From positions 88,919-152,918 of the forward strand of contig CANJNZ010000001.1 of the NCBI GenBank assembly GCA_947476045.1: a stretch of DNA of 64,000 nucleotides. Reading direction: 5' to 3'. The notes below the pieces were generated by a model, which ran no database searches, was not told the origin of the DNA, and saw only the letters and a list, made by a program, of their open reading frames with translations. Made by a program: the position numbers and the translations under genes. The DNA comes from Chthoniobacteraceae bacterium (GTDB lineage Bacteria > Verrucomicrobiota > Verrucomicrobiia > Chthoniobacterales > Chthoniobacteraceae). Below are positions 8,797 to 17,252 of the stretch, piece after piece. Position 1 is the stretch's first letter. The number at the start of each line of letters is the position of its first letter.

Positions 8797-10083
8797 ATGC
8801 GCTACGAACCGCTCAACCCGAAGCTCTACATTGAAAACCGCGCCAGACTCACAGCGCTGCTCCCGCCGAAGTCCATCGCCATCGTCAATGCGAACGACGT
8901 TTATCCGGCCAATGCGGATGCCTCGTATTCCCTCCGTGCAAACAGCGATCTGTTTTACCTCACAGGCATCGAGCAGGAGGAGACGCTCCTCGTTCTTTTC
9001 CCCGATGCAGACGATGAGAAAATGCGCGAGATACTTTTTCTTCGCGAGCCAAACGAGCAGAACGCACTTTGGGAGGGGCACAAATTCAGCAAGGACGAAG
9101 CGACGAAGCACACCGGTATCACCGAGATAAAATGGACGCAGGAATTTGACGGTCTGTTCCGCCGCCTCGCGATTGAAGCGGAGAATCTCTACATCAACAC
9201 CAACGAACACAAACGCGCTTCCACCGAAGCGGAAACGCGCGACGACCGCTTCATCCGCGAAATCCAGAGCCGCTACCCGCTCCACAATTACCGTCGGCTC
9301 GCTCCCCTGCTCCACAAGCTCCGTCTCGTAAAAAGCCCGCGCGAAATCGCAGTTATCCAACACGCCTGCGATCTCACGGCAAAGGGCTTCAAGCGCGTCC
9401 TTCGTTTCACAAAACCAGGACGCACCGAAACCGATATCGAAGCCGAGTTCGCCCATGAATTCATCCGTGGACGAGGGCGCTTCGCCTACGATCCCATCGT
9501 CGCCTCTGGCAAAAACGCGTGCTGCCTTCACTACAGCGAAAACAGCGCGCAGCTCAAAGACGGCCAGCTCATGCTGCTCGACGTGGGCGCCGCCTACGCG
9601 AACTACAACTCCGACATGACGCGAACCATCCCCGTGAATGGCCGCTTCACCCGCCGCCAACGCGCACTTTACAACGCCGTCCTTCGCGTCCTGCGCGACA
9701 GCACCGACCGCCTCGCGCCCGGCGTGAAATACAAAGACTGGCAGAAAGCTGCTGAGGCACAAATGAGCGACGAACTGCTCGCCATCGGACTCCTGAAACC
9801 CAGCGACATTCGCAAGCAGACCGCCGACAAACCCGCCGTCAAAAAATACTTCATGCACGGTCTCGGTCACCCCATCGGCCTCGATGTCCACGATGTCGGC
9901 GACATCATCCAGCCCATGCAAGCGGGGTGGGTTTTCACCGTCGAGCCGGGCGTTTACATTCCCGATGAAAATCTCGGCATCCGCCTCGAAAACACCGTCC
10001 TCATCGGCGAAAACGGGAACACCAACCTCATGGCGAATATCCCCATCGAAGCGGACGAAATCGAGGCAGCGATGGGGCGCTAA
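8797..10083 (+). CDS. pepP: Xaa-Pro aminopeptidase, M24B family
   Basis: 428 aa, the usual size. Cleaves N-terminal residues preceding proline. An N-terminal AMP_N domain (about residues 1-130, with ANSDLFYLTGIEQEETLLVL) precedes the pita-bread catalytic domain. Metal ligands are visible: Asp in MLLDVGAAYANYNSDMTRTI (two Asp), His in FMHGLGHPIGLDVHD, and Glu in FTVEPGVYI and GIRLENTVLI. Cytoplasmic enzyme. It appears to be transcribed in the same direction as the peroxiredoxin gene downstream. Confidence 0.92.
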   Translation: MRYEPLNPKLYIENRARLTALLPPKSIAIVNANDVYPANADASYSLRANSDLFYLTGIEQEETLLVLFPDADDEKMREILFLREPNEQNALWEGHKFSKDEATKHTGITEIKWTQEFDGLFRRLAIEAENLYINTNEHKRASTEAETRDDRFIREIQSRYPLHNYRRLAPLLHKLRLVKSPREIAVIQHACDLTAKGFKRVLRFTKPGRTETDIEAEFAHEFIRGRGRFAYDPIVASGKNACCLHYSENSAQLKDGQLMLLDVGAAYANYNSDMTRTIPVNGRFTRRQRALYNAVLRVLRDSTDRLAPGVKYKDWQKAAEAQMSDELLAIGLLKPSDIRKQTADKPAVKKYFMHGLGHPIGLDVHDVGDIIQPMQAGWVFTVEPGVYIPDENLGIRLENTVLIGENGNTNLMANIPIEADEIEAAMGR

Positions 10084-10159
10084 GAGCAGCCTTGCTCAAA
10101 GGCACCAACGCGCATACAAGCCGCCCTCCAATTTTAAAAACAACCAACCAAATCACACC

Positions 10160-10639
10160 ATGCCTATCGCCATCGGAACCCAAGCCCCCGACTTCACACT
10201 CAAAAGCAAAGACGCCAACGGCCTCAAGGACGTGACGCTTTCCGCCAATTTCGGCAAAAAGAACACGGTTATCCTCTTCTTCCCGCTCGCGTTCACCGGC
10301 GTATGCACGCAGGAGTTTTGCGACGTGACGCAAGGCATCAGCAGCTACGCGGGCCTTGATGCGGAAGTCATCGGAGTGAGCGTGGACAGTCCTTTTGCGC
10401 AGGAAGCTTGGGCGCAGCAAAAGAGCATCACCGTCACGCTCGTCAGCGACCTCGACAAGAAAACCACAGAGGCCTACGGCGTTCTTTTCCCCGGTCTCGC
10501 CGGCATCGGCGCCACCAGCGCACGCGCCGCATTCATCGTGGATAAAGCGGGCGTGATCCAATACGCCGAGCAAACCGAGACGCCAAAGGATCTGCCAAAT
10601 TTCGCAGCCATTCAGGCCAAGCTCGCGGAGCTGAAGTAG
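10160..10639 (+). CDS. peroxiredoxin (AhpE/BCP-like)
   Basis: 159 aa thiol peroxidase reducing hydroperoxides. The peroxidatic cysteine sits in LAFTGVCTQEFC, with a second cysteine four residues later, and the C-terminal half has the conserved fold (EVIGVSVDSPFAQEAWAQQ, RAAFIVDKAGVIQYAE). ATG 10160 is chosen because it gives the standard start PIAIGTQAPDFTLK; the longer open frame upstream overlaps the end of pepP and carries no domain. It lies 8 bp upstream of the RsmA-Nudix gene. Confidence 0.88.
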   Translation: MPIAIGTQAPDFTLKSKDANGLKDVTLSANFGKKNTVILFFPLAFTGVCTQEFCDVTQGISSYAGLDAEVIGVSVDSPFAQEAWAQQKSITVTLVSDLDKKTTEAYGVLFPGLAGIGATSARAAFIVDKAGVIQYAEQTETPKDLPNFAAIQAKLAELK

Positions 10640-10646
10640 CGCCGCT

Positions 10647-11978
10647 TTGAAGCTCTCCACCATCGCAGCAACGCTCGCGGAACTCGGCGCAAAGCCGACG
10701 CAAAGCCTCGGGCAGAATTTTCTTCACGACCAAAATCTCGCGAAGTGGATCGTGGATCAAACGGGCATCGCGCCCGACGAAGCATGGCTGGAAGTTGGAC
10801 CAGGACTCGGCGCACTCACAGAGTTTGCACAAGCGCGCTCGGAAAATGGAGTGCTGCTGGAAAAAGATGACCGCTTGATCGCGTGGCTCCGCACGGAGTT
10901 TCCCAAACTGGAAGTCGTGCATGGCGACGCGCTCACTTACGACCCTCGCGAACTTTTTCCACGCGGCCCGGTGAAAATTTTCGGCAACCTCCCTTACTAC
11001 GTCTCCAGCCAGCTTCTGTTTCATTTCACCGCCGAGCCATCGCCGGCTGCAGGCTTCGTTCTCACGCTTCAGCGCGAGGTGGCGGAGCGACTTTGCGCAG
11101 AACCACGCACAAAGGCTTACGGCGCGTTCACACTGCTCATCGGTCGTCGCTGGCAGGCGAAATTACTTCGCATTTTACCCGCGCACATTTTCACGCCGGT
11201 TCCAAAAGTGGATTCCGCCGTGGTGAGCCTCACGCCACGGAACGACGACGAAGTGCCCGAGTGCGACGGCGGATTGTTCATCTCGCTCGTGAAGCGCGGA
11301 TTTGCGCAACGCCGCAAGATGCTCCGCAAAAACATCCAGCTCGAACGCTGGCCGGAATTCGCCACTGCGCTCGGAGTGCCGGAGACCGCGCGTGCCGAGG
11401 AACTGAGTCTCGCGCAATGGGTCGCGCTGACAAACCTCGCGAGCGGAGCGACCGGCGATCATGCCGCGAAGGCACAGGATGTGACGGGGGAAATTTTCGA
11501 CGTGGTGGATGAGCACGACAAGGTCATCGGCCAGCGCCCGCGTGGTGAAGTTCATCGGGAAAAACTCCGGCATCGCGCCGTCCATATTTTCGTCATCAAC
11601 AAACGTGGTGAGTTATTTCTCCAGCGCCGCTCGCGCTGGAAAGACGTGCATCCGCGCAAGTGGGACAGCAGCGCAGCCGGACACGTGAATGCCGGCGACA
11701 CCTACGACGTCACTGCACCCCGCGAACTCGAAGAGGAACTCGGGGTGCGCGCATCGCTGGAGTGCATCGGCGAACTGCCCGCGAGTGAGGCAACCGGCTG
11801 GGAATTTGTGAAAATCTACCGTGCCGTGCACAATGGACCTTTCCAACTGCCGCCCGCCGAAATCGAAAGCGGCAGCTTTTTCACCCACGAACAACTCACC
11901 CGCTGGATCACCGCCCGCCCGCAGGATTTCGCCACAGGCTTTCTCGAATGCTGGCGCGCCGTCGCGCCGAAAACTTAG
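10647..11978 (+). CDS. rsmA: fusion of 16S rRNA dimethyladenosine transferase (RsmA/KsgA) with a Nudix hydrolase domain
   Basis: 443 aa; ordinary RsmA is about 270 aa. Residues 1-270 are RsmA: LGQNFLHD, the SAM motif LEVGPGLGAL near residue 50, and the catalytic NLPYYVSSQLLFHF near residue 114. It dimethylates two adenines in the 3' hairpin of 16S rRNA. Residues about 285-440 are a Nudix domain of the YfcD/IPP-isomerase-like kind (EIFDVVDEHDKVIGQ, FLQRRSRWKDVHP) with Nudix box GHVNAGDTYDVTAPRELEEE (345 onward), in which the usual first Glu is Asp. The two domains are in one uninterrupted frame. The start is TTG 10647, just after the peroxiredoxin stop. The Nudix substrate is unknown. Confidence 0.88.
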   Translation: MKLSTIAATLAELGAKPTQSLGQNFLHDQNLAKWIVDQTGIAPDEAWLEVGPGLGALTEFAQARSENGVLLEKDDRLIAWLRTEFPKLEVVHGDALTYDPRELFPRGPVKIFGNLPYYVSSQLLFHFTAEPSPAAGFVLTLQREVAERLCAEPRTKAYGAFTLLIGRRWQAKLLRILPAHIFTPVPKVDSAVVSLTPRNDDEVPECDGGLFISLVKRGFAQRRKMLRKNIQLERWPEFATALGVPETARAEELSLAQWVALTNLASGATGDHAAKAQDVTGEIFDVVDEHDKVIGQRPRGEVHREKLRHRAVHIFVINKRGELFLQRRSRWKDVHPRKWDSSAAGHVNAGDTYDVTAPRELEEELGVRASLECIGELPASEATGWEFVKIYRAVHNGPFQLPPAEIESGSFFTHEQLTRWITARPQDFATGFLECWRAVAPKT

Positions 11979-13300
11979 TTCAGAGCAGGTAAATGGAGGC
12001 TGACCTCGGCGCCGCCGGAAGTAGCATTTGCGAGACGTAGTTCGCCGCCGTGTGCACGCACAATTTCTGAGGTGACGCTGAGTCCGATGCCCATCCCCCC
12101 TTCCTTTTCACTGAAAAAAAGTTCCGTCCCCTTCGCAATCGCGGTGGTGGAAAATCCAGCGCCTATGTCTGTGAATAAAACGATGTATTTCCGTCCGTTC
12201 TCGTTGGTCGTGCGGCATTCGATCTTCAACTCCCCGCCACTCGCACTCATCGCGTGGATGGCGTTGATGATGATGTTGTCAAATGCCTGCGCGAGCCTGC
12301 GTCGGTCGCCGTTCACGGCAAGACCCGGCACGAGTTGATTCACGATTTCCACGTTCGCGTGTGCAGCAGCGGGCATAAGTGTCTTCACACTCGCTGAGAT
12401 CAGAACAGCGAGATCACACGGCGCAAGCTGCGGTGGTTGCGGGCGCGCGAGAAACATCCACTGGCTGACGAGGCTTTCGATCTTCGCCGTCTCGGCGAGG
12501 ATGATGGAGAGCCTTTCGCCATGCACATCAGCGATTTCCCCTTCGAGCAGTTGCGTGTGGAGTTTGATCGCGGAGACCGGGTTGTTGATTTCGTGCGCAA
12601 GGCCCGTAGTCATTTTGCCAAGCGTAGCCAGTCGCTCAGCCTGTTCACGCGCACGTCGCTCGTCAGCGAGTTTCGCACGTGTGGAATCGTAGGCGCGGGC
12701 GAGTTGTCCGATTTCATCAGTGCGCGATGCCTCGGGCAACGGCTCCGAATTTTCATCCGCGATGTGCGGAAGCCGCGCTGCAAAACCGCGCAGAGGACGG
12801 ACAATTCCGCTGACAAGCACCCATGCGAGAGCAATGGAAAGCGCCCAAAATGCACCGAGAACACCGAGCGTGCGGGGACGAGACAAAAATTCCGTGAGCG
12901 GTTCCGCCGCCCGCAGCAAAACAAGACTGCGCCCTTGCGCGATGCTGGCAACGGCGGCTTCGGTCGAAGTCTCTGGCATGAATACACCACCATCCACTGG
13001 CAACGCCCGGTATTCCGCCGCGCTGGATTTCGTCCAGCTTGGGCCGTTGGGCGTCCACTCGTTCAGTGCATCGAGAAAATACACACGCACGCCGAGAACC
13101 TCGCCGAGCGCCTGAGCGGTGCGCTCGCTCGTGGGAAGATTTTGCGAGCGAACAAACGCCGCATTTGTCCGCGCCATCGCGGAAAACTGTCCGCGCGACT
13201 GACGCCGCTCTTCCACGCCAATCCACAGCACGAGCGCAAGCGAACCCGCGACAACGAATGCCACAAATGGCAGCGTGAGACGGCGGGTGAGCGAGTTCAT
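11975..13300 (-). CDS. membrane sensor histidine kinase
   Basis: 441 aa from ATG 13300, chosen because it opens directly into a first membrane helix (LTLPFVAFVVAGSLALVLWI); the frame extends 42 codons further upstream without domain content. A periplasmic sensor segment is followed by a second helix (LGVLGAFWALSIALAWVLV), a HAMP-like linker, the H-box LAHEINNPVSAIK (His near residue 236), the N-box DNIIINAIHAM, and G-boxes DIGAGF and GMGIGLSV. No response regulator is adjacent, so the partner is unknown. It is convergent with rsmA, overlapping it by 4 bp. Confidence 0.88.
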   Translation of the reverse strand: MNSLTRRLTLPFVAFVVAGSLALVLWIGVEERRQSRGQFSAMARTNAAFVRSQNLPTSERTAQALGEVLGVRVYFLDALNEWTPNGPSWTKSSAAEYRALPVDGGVFMPETSTEAAVASIAQGRSLVLLRAAEPLTEFLSRPRTLGVLGAFWALSIALAWVLVSGIVRPLRGFAARLPHIADENSEPLPEASRTDEIGQLARAYDSTRAKLADERRAREQAERLATLGKMTTGLAHEINNPVSAIKLHTQLLEGEIADVHGERLSIILAETAKIESLVSQWMFLARPQPPQLAPCDLAVLISASVKTLMPAAAHANVEIVNQLVPGLAVNGDRRRLAQAFDNIIINAIHAMSASGGELKIECRTTNENGRKYIVLFTDIGAGFSTTAIAKGTELFFSEKEGGMGIGLSVTSEIVRAHGGELRLANATSGGAEVSLHLPALN

Positions 13301-13490
13301 CGGCGGCAGAAAGTATCCCTCTTCGTTCCGACGGCGATCAATTTCTGGCCATGCAAACAGCCTCTTTCCGGCTTCTGGCGTAGGACACGCACTATTTTCA
13401 AGAGTGGACACATTACACACGAGCAAATGGCACGCCGCCCGCTAATGCGCGCCCCGCCATCGGCAACCATCTTAAAACACCACATACAAA

Positions 13491-14369
13491 ATGATAAAAC
13501 TCACCTCTCTCCTAACCCTCGCCATCGCGACCAGCGCCGCTTTTGCAGCGGAAAAGAAAAACGCTGCCAGCGATGTGCAGCGGATGCCCACCGTCACCGC
13601 AACGGACAGTTCATTGCTGAATGAAGAACGCCCCGTCGGTGAAACAGGTCGGCCTGAATGGACCAGCGCACGACGCTTCCCCACGACTCGCGTATATATC
13701 CAAAAAGACCCATGGGAAGTCGGCGTCGAACAATGGTGGCGCTATCGCTACAAGCGCGATGGCAGCAGCATCAGCCGCCTCACCAGCGAAATCGAAATCG
13801 GTCTCCCTCACCGGATGCAGCTCGACCTTTACTACGATATGGCAGTGGACGGCGACAGCCGTTCGCACACGGAGGATTTCGCAGCCGAGCTTCGCTACGC
13901 ATTTGCAGACTGGGGAAAAATTCCGCTCAACCCAACCGTTTACGCTGAATACAAATGGACGGACAAAGCGCCCGATGTGCTCGAATTGAAACTCCTCCTC
14001 GGCGACCAAATCGCGGGCGGCTGGCACTACGGCGTCAATTTCGTGTGGGAGCGCCAGCTTGGCGGCGAACTCGAAACCGAATGGATGGTCGTCGCGGGCA
14101 TCAGCAAGACATTGTTGGATGGAAAATTGAGCGTCGGCATCGAAGCAAAATACGACCACGACTCGGTGCATGCCGATCGAGGAAATCCCGAGCACATCAT
14201 GCTCGTCGGTCCCAGTGTGCAATGGCGCATCACGGAAAACATCCACCTGAGCACCACGGCTCTCTTCGGCACCAATCAAGATTCGCCGCGCAACGAATGT
14301 TATTTCATCCTTGGATACGACTTTGGTAAAGCGGATGGCAAATACCACCCTGTTTCGGGTCGGCGTTAA
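13491..14369 (+). CDS. predicted outer-membrane beta-barrel protein upstream of tonB
   Basis: 292 aa with a signal peptide cleaved near AFAAEKK. The body alternates hydrophobic and polar residues with many aromatic strand ends (MQLDLYYDMAVDGD, VYAEYKWTDKAPDVLELKLL, YGVNFVWERQLGGELETEWM) and ends CYFILGYDFGK. This is the look of a small outer-membrane barrel, but no named family is recognised. It is followed 12 bp later by a TonB gene and both probably form one operon, suggesting a role in TonB-linked uptake or sensing. Confidence 0.6.
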   Translation: MIKLTSLLTLAIATSAAFAAEKKNAASDVQRMPTVTATDSSLLNEERPVGETGRPEWTSARRFPTTRVYIQKDPWEVGVEQWWRYRYKRDGSSISRLTSEIEIGLPHRMQLDLYYDMAVDGDSRSHTEDFAAELRYAFADWGKIPLNPTVYAEYKWTDKAPDVLELKLLLGDQIAGGWHYGVNFVWERQLGGELETEWMVVAGISKTLLDGKLSVGIEAKYDHDSVHADRGNPEHIMLVGPSVQWRITENIHLSTTALFGTNQDSPRNECYFILGYDFGKADGKYHPVSGRR

Positions 14370-14381
14370 AAATTAAGTGTC

Positions 14382-15089
14382 ATGGTAACCAGCGGCAAAT
14401 CGCTCCTCGCCTCACTGCTCCTTCACGGAGCAGTGGTGGCGGGGGCTGCCGTCTGGATGATGCAGCCGACGCAAGTCACACCGCGCATCGGACAGGGAAA
14501 TGATGACACGACAGCCTCACTGTTTGTGGATTCACTCAGTGAGGAAAGCGACGCTACTTCGCTCGATGAAAGTCTCCAGACACCGCCGGATTCCGCGCTG
14601 GCGAATGAAACGCCAGTGCCGTCATTGTCAGACGTCGCAGTGACACAGCCTCAATCTCACGACACGCCCATCGCAAACATCGTGACAACCCTCGGTGCAT
14701 CCACGCTATCGCCAATCGCCGCAGCACCAGCAACCATCAAACGCTCAGGTAAAAAATCCGTCACCACCTCAGTTCGCGGTGGTGGGCGTAGTGGGCTCGC
14801 TGGAACAGGCGCTAGCGGCATCTACATTCCGGCGAAATACTCACGCTGCCCCGCTCCCGCATTTCCGCCCGAAGCGAAAAAGTCGGGCCTAAAGGGAACC
14901 GTGCTACTGCTCGTGGAAGTGGACGAAGCTGGCCGCCCCGCCAGCGTCTGCATCCGCCGAACATCCGGCTACGAACTGCTCGACACCACCGCGCTGCGCA
15001 CCGTGCGCAACTGGCGCTTCGAGCCAGCACGGCTGGATGGCCAGGCCGTCACCTCCCGCGCCGAAGTCCCAGTCCGCTTCGCATCGTAA
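14382..15089 (+). CDS. tonB: TonB family energy transducer
   Basis: 235 aa. One N-terminal membrane helix (SLLASLLLHGAVVAGAAVWM), a low-complexity Ser/Thr/Pro periplasmic linker, and a C-terminal TonB domain: RCPAPAFPPEAKKSGLKGTV, VEVDEAGRPASVCIRRTSGY, RNWRFEPARLDGQAV. TonB transmits proton-motive force to outer-membrane receptors. No ExbB/ExbD genes are next to it; the neighbour upstream is a predicted outer-membrane barrel. Confidence 0.82.
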   Translation: MVTSGKSLLASLLLHGAVVAGAAVWMMQPTQVTPRIGQGNDDTTASLFVDSLSEESDATSLDESLQTPPDSALANETPVPSLSDVAVTQPQSHDTPIANIVTTLGASTLSPIAAAPATIKRSGKKSVTTSVRGGGRSGLAGTGASGIYIPAKYSRCPAPAFPPEAKKSGLKGTVLLLVEVDEAGRPASVCIRRTSGYELLDTTALRTVRNWRFEPARLDGQAVTSRAEVPVRFAS

Positions 15090-15115
15090 ATTGCAAGCAG
15101 CACAGCCTCTACGAT

Positions 15116-16126
15116 TCAGAATTGGAACTGATCGATATTCTCTTTCGTAAAAACGAAGGGCTTTCCGAGGATGATGTCGGTGTCTTGGATTTCCATCGCG
15201 CCGAGTTTTCCTGATGTGAAAGTTTTGTCGCCCGTCTTGAGCGTGCCTTTTGCGGCGGCGACGGCGGCCTGAATGGTGAGGTAGCCAAGGTCCTCGACCT
15301 TCCACAAAATCACCGCCTGTGTGACGCCGTCCTTCACGTATTGACGGTTCTCGCTCGGCAGGCCGAGGCCGAGCACTTTCACGACACCCGCCTTGCCCGC
15401 CTGCTTCACAGCCTCCGCTGCTCCGGGGACTGCGGGCGAGCAGATGGCCATGATGCATTTCAAATTCGGGTAGGCGTTGAGGATGTTCGTTGCCTCGGCC
15501 TGGGCCTTGTCTTTTTGATCATCGCACGGCTTCGTGGTCACGAGTTTCATCTTCGGATATTTTGCCGCAAGGCGCGCCTCAATGTTCTTGCGCCATTCGG
15601 TCATGTTCGCGGCGGTGAGCGTCGCGGTGATGATGGCGAACTCCCCTTCCTCACCACAGAGTTTGGCAGCTGTGTCCATGAGCGTCTCACCGATTCCCTG
15701 CGCGGTCGCCTGGTTCACGAAAAAGCTGCGCGCATCGGGCGTCGTGTCGCTGTCGTAGGTGACGATTTTGATCCCCTTTTCCTGCGCCGCCTTGAGAGCG
15801 CCCGAGATGCCTTCTCTATTTTCGCAAGCAGCGGCGATCACGTTCACGCCGTAGTTCACCCAACCTTCGACGATCTCGTTTTGCTTGGCCGGATCGGTAT
15901 TCGTCGGGCCGTCGTAGATCAACTCCACACCGAGTTCCGCCGCCGCAGCACGCGCGCCTTTTTCCACTGTGGCGAAGTATTGGTTGCCCTTGCTCTTTGG
16001 AAGCAGCGCGATGGTGAGTTTCTTGCCGTCGCTGGAATTTCCGGCGGAGCTGCTGTCCGATTTTTTGTCGCACGCGGTCACGAGTGCGAAGGCGAGGAGT
16101 GAGGTGAGAAAAGTGGAACGTTTCAT
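15116..16126 (-). CDS. sugar ABC transporter substrate-binding lipoprotein (probably rhamnose)
   Basis: 336 aa. Start at ATG 16126 gives a lipobox signal (LLAFALVTACDKK, Cys19); the longer frame upstream is a shadow of the permease gene. It is a periplasmic binding protein of the RbsB/peripla_BP_4 type (LLPKSKGNQYFATVEKGARA, KIVTYDSDTTPDARSFFVNQ, PNLKCIMAICSPAVPGAAEA). It resembles rhizobial RhaS rhamnose-binding proteins, and the operon also encodes rhamnose isomerase and mutarotase, so L-rhamnose is the likely ligand. It is the last gene of the minus-strand operon and overlaps the permease stop by 4 bp. Confidence 0.85.
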   Translation of the reverse strand: MKRSTFLTSLLAFALVTACDKKSDSSSAGNSSDGKKLTIALLPKSKGNQYFATVEKGARAAAAELGVELIYDGPTNTDPAKQNEIVEGWVNYGVNVIAAACENREGISGALKAAQEKGIKIVTYDSDTTPDARSFFVNQATAQGIGETLMDTAAKLCGEEGEFAIITATLTAANMTEWRKNIEARLAAKYPKMKLVTTKPCDDQKDKAQAEATNILNAYPNLKCIMAICSPAVPGAAEAVKQAGKAGVVKVLGLGLPSENRQYVKDGVTQAVILWKVEDLGYLTIQAAVAAAKGTLKTGDKTFTSGKLGAMEIQDTDIILGKPFVFTKENIDQFQF

Positions 16127-17145
16127 GTGGTGATAGTTGGCTTGGGAGCGGCGTGACTTTGCCTGCGCGAGCGCCGGACGGCGAGCGATTTTGCCAGTGT
16201 GCCGCCAGCCAGCGCGAGAATGAGCAGCGCGCCCGTGAGCAGGCTTCCAAGTTCGCTGCCGATGCCTGCGAGCGCGATGGCGGGTATCAATTTCAGCCCG
16301 GTCGTGAGCACAGCCACGCTCGCGATGCCGAGGAGCGTGCCGCCTACAGTGCCGACACCGCCGAAGATGCTCGTGCCGCCAAGCACCACAGCGGTGATTG
16401 CCTGCAATTCGTAGCCAGTGCCCGCATCCGCACGTGCCTGCCGCAGTCGTGCAGTGAAAACAATCGCTGCCAGCGCTGCGACAATTCCTGCGAGCACGTA
16501 GGTGAATGCGATTCGCCGCTGCACCGGCAGCCCTGCATAGCGCGAGCCTTCCGGCGAAAAGCCAATCGCACGAAACGCCCGCCCGAATGTGGTGCGATGC
16601 ACAAGCACGGCAATGCCAATGGCAATGAGGATGAACAGCCATCCTTGCAGCGGCAGTCCCATCCAGCGCTCTCGTCCCAGCGCGATGAATTCGGGGCTGA
16701 AGTCCCTGTAGGTCATCGTGCCCTTGGTGATCGCCTCGGCGAGTCCGCGAAAAAGTGAAAACGTGCCGAGCGTGACGATGAGCGGCGGCAGCCGGAGCAC
16801 AGTGATGAGCGCCGCATTCACACCACCCGCCATCGCACCGACGCCGAGCGTGAGCGCCGCCGCGAGAGGCATGGCCATTTTCCACTCGTGCGTGAAAACC
16901 CCGAAGATCACAGCGCACAAACCGAGCAGCGAGCCGACCGACAAATCTATACCACCGGTGAGAATGATCGGCATCATCACGAGCGCGAGCATCCCGATTT
17001 CCGCCGAGTGCCGCACTATGTTAGCCACGTTGTCCGACGTGTTGAAATTGCGCCCTGCTACGCTGAAGAAAACGATCTCCGCGACAAGGACGAAAAACAG
17101 AATCGCCTCCGGTCTGGCGAGCAGCCTTTTGAGGAAAGTATTCAT
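16123..17145 (-). CDS. sugar ABC transporter permease (rhamnose importer, first of two)
   Basis: 340 aa integral membrane protein of the RbsC/RhaP-RhaQ type with about 8-10 hydrophobic segments. Typical motifs are NIVRHSAEIGMLALVMMPII, LTGGIDLSVGSLLGL and TAVVLGGTSIFGGVGTVGGT. It forms the membrane channel with the second permease at 17243. Overlaps the binding-protein gene by 4 bp. Its start lies just beyond an inverted repeat (17153-17252) separating it from the other permease. Confidence 0.86.
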   Translation of the reverse strand: MNTFLKRLLARPEAILFFVLVAEIVFFSVAGRNFNTSDNVANIVRHSAEIGMLALVMMPIILTGGIDLSVGSLLGLCAVIFGVFTHEWKMAMPLAAALTLGVGAMAGGVNAALITVLRLPPLIVTLGTFSLFRGLAEAITKGTMTYRDFSPEFIALGRERWMGLPLQGWLFILIAIGIAVLVHRTTFGRAFRAIGFSPEGSRYAGLPVQRRIAFTYVLAGIVAALAAIVFTARLRQARADAGTGYELQAITAVVLGGTSIFGGVGTVGGTLLGIASVAVLTTGLKLIPAIALAGIGSELGSLLTGALLILALAGGTLAKSLAVRRSRRQSHAAPKPTITT

Positions 17146-17152
17146 GAGTTTT

Positions 17153-17252
17153 GAACCGCAGATGAACGCGGATATACGCAGATAAAACGACGACTGCGAA
17201 TCTGAGCGGCTTTGAAACGAAAATATCTGCGTTTATCTGCGTTCATCTGCGG
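17153..17252. repeat. hairpin element, arms of CCGCAGATGAACGCRGATAAACGCAGAT type
   Basis: Left arm 17153-17183 and right arm 17225-17252 are inverted copies, about 28 bp with 3 mismatches, separated by a 41-bp loop. The right arm supplies the stop codon and last residues (RTRRSRR) of the upstream permease gene. Related arms occur at 20181-20211, 20653-20684 and 20711-20741. It resembles a REP/BIME-like extragenic palindrome and could act as an mRNA stabiliser within the operon. Confidence 0.75.

Noticed and set aside
8395..9921. 508-codon minus-strand frame over the lipoprotein and pepP
   Set aside because: No domain beyond a Leu-rich tail created by the Gln/Lys repeats; pepP on the other strand is unmistakable.
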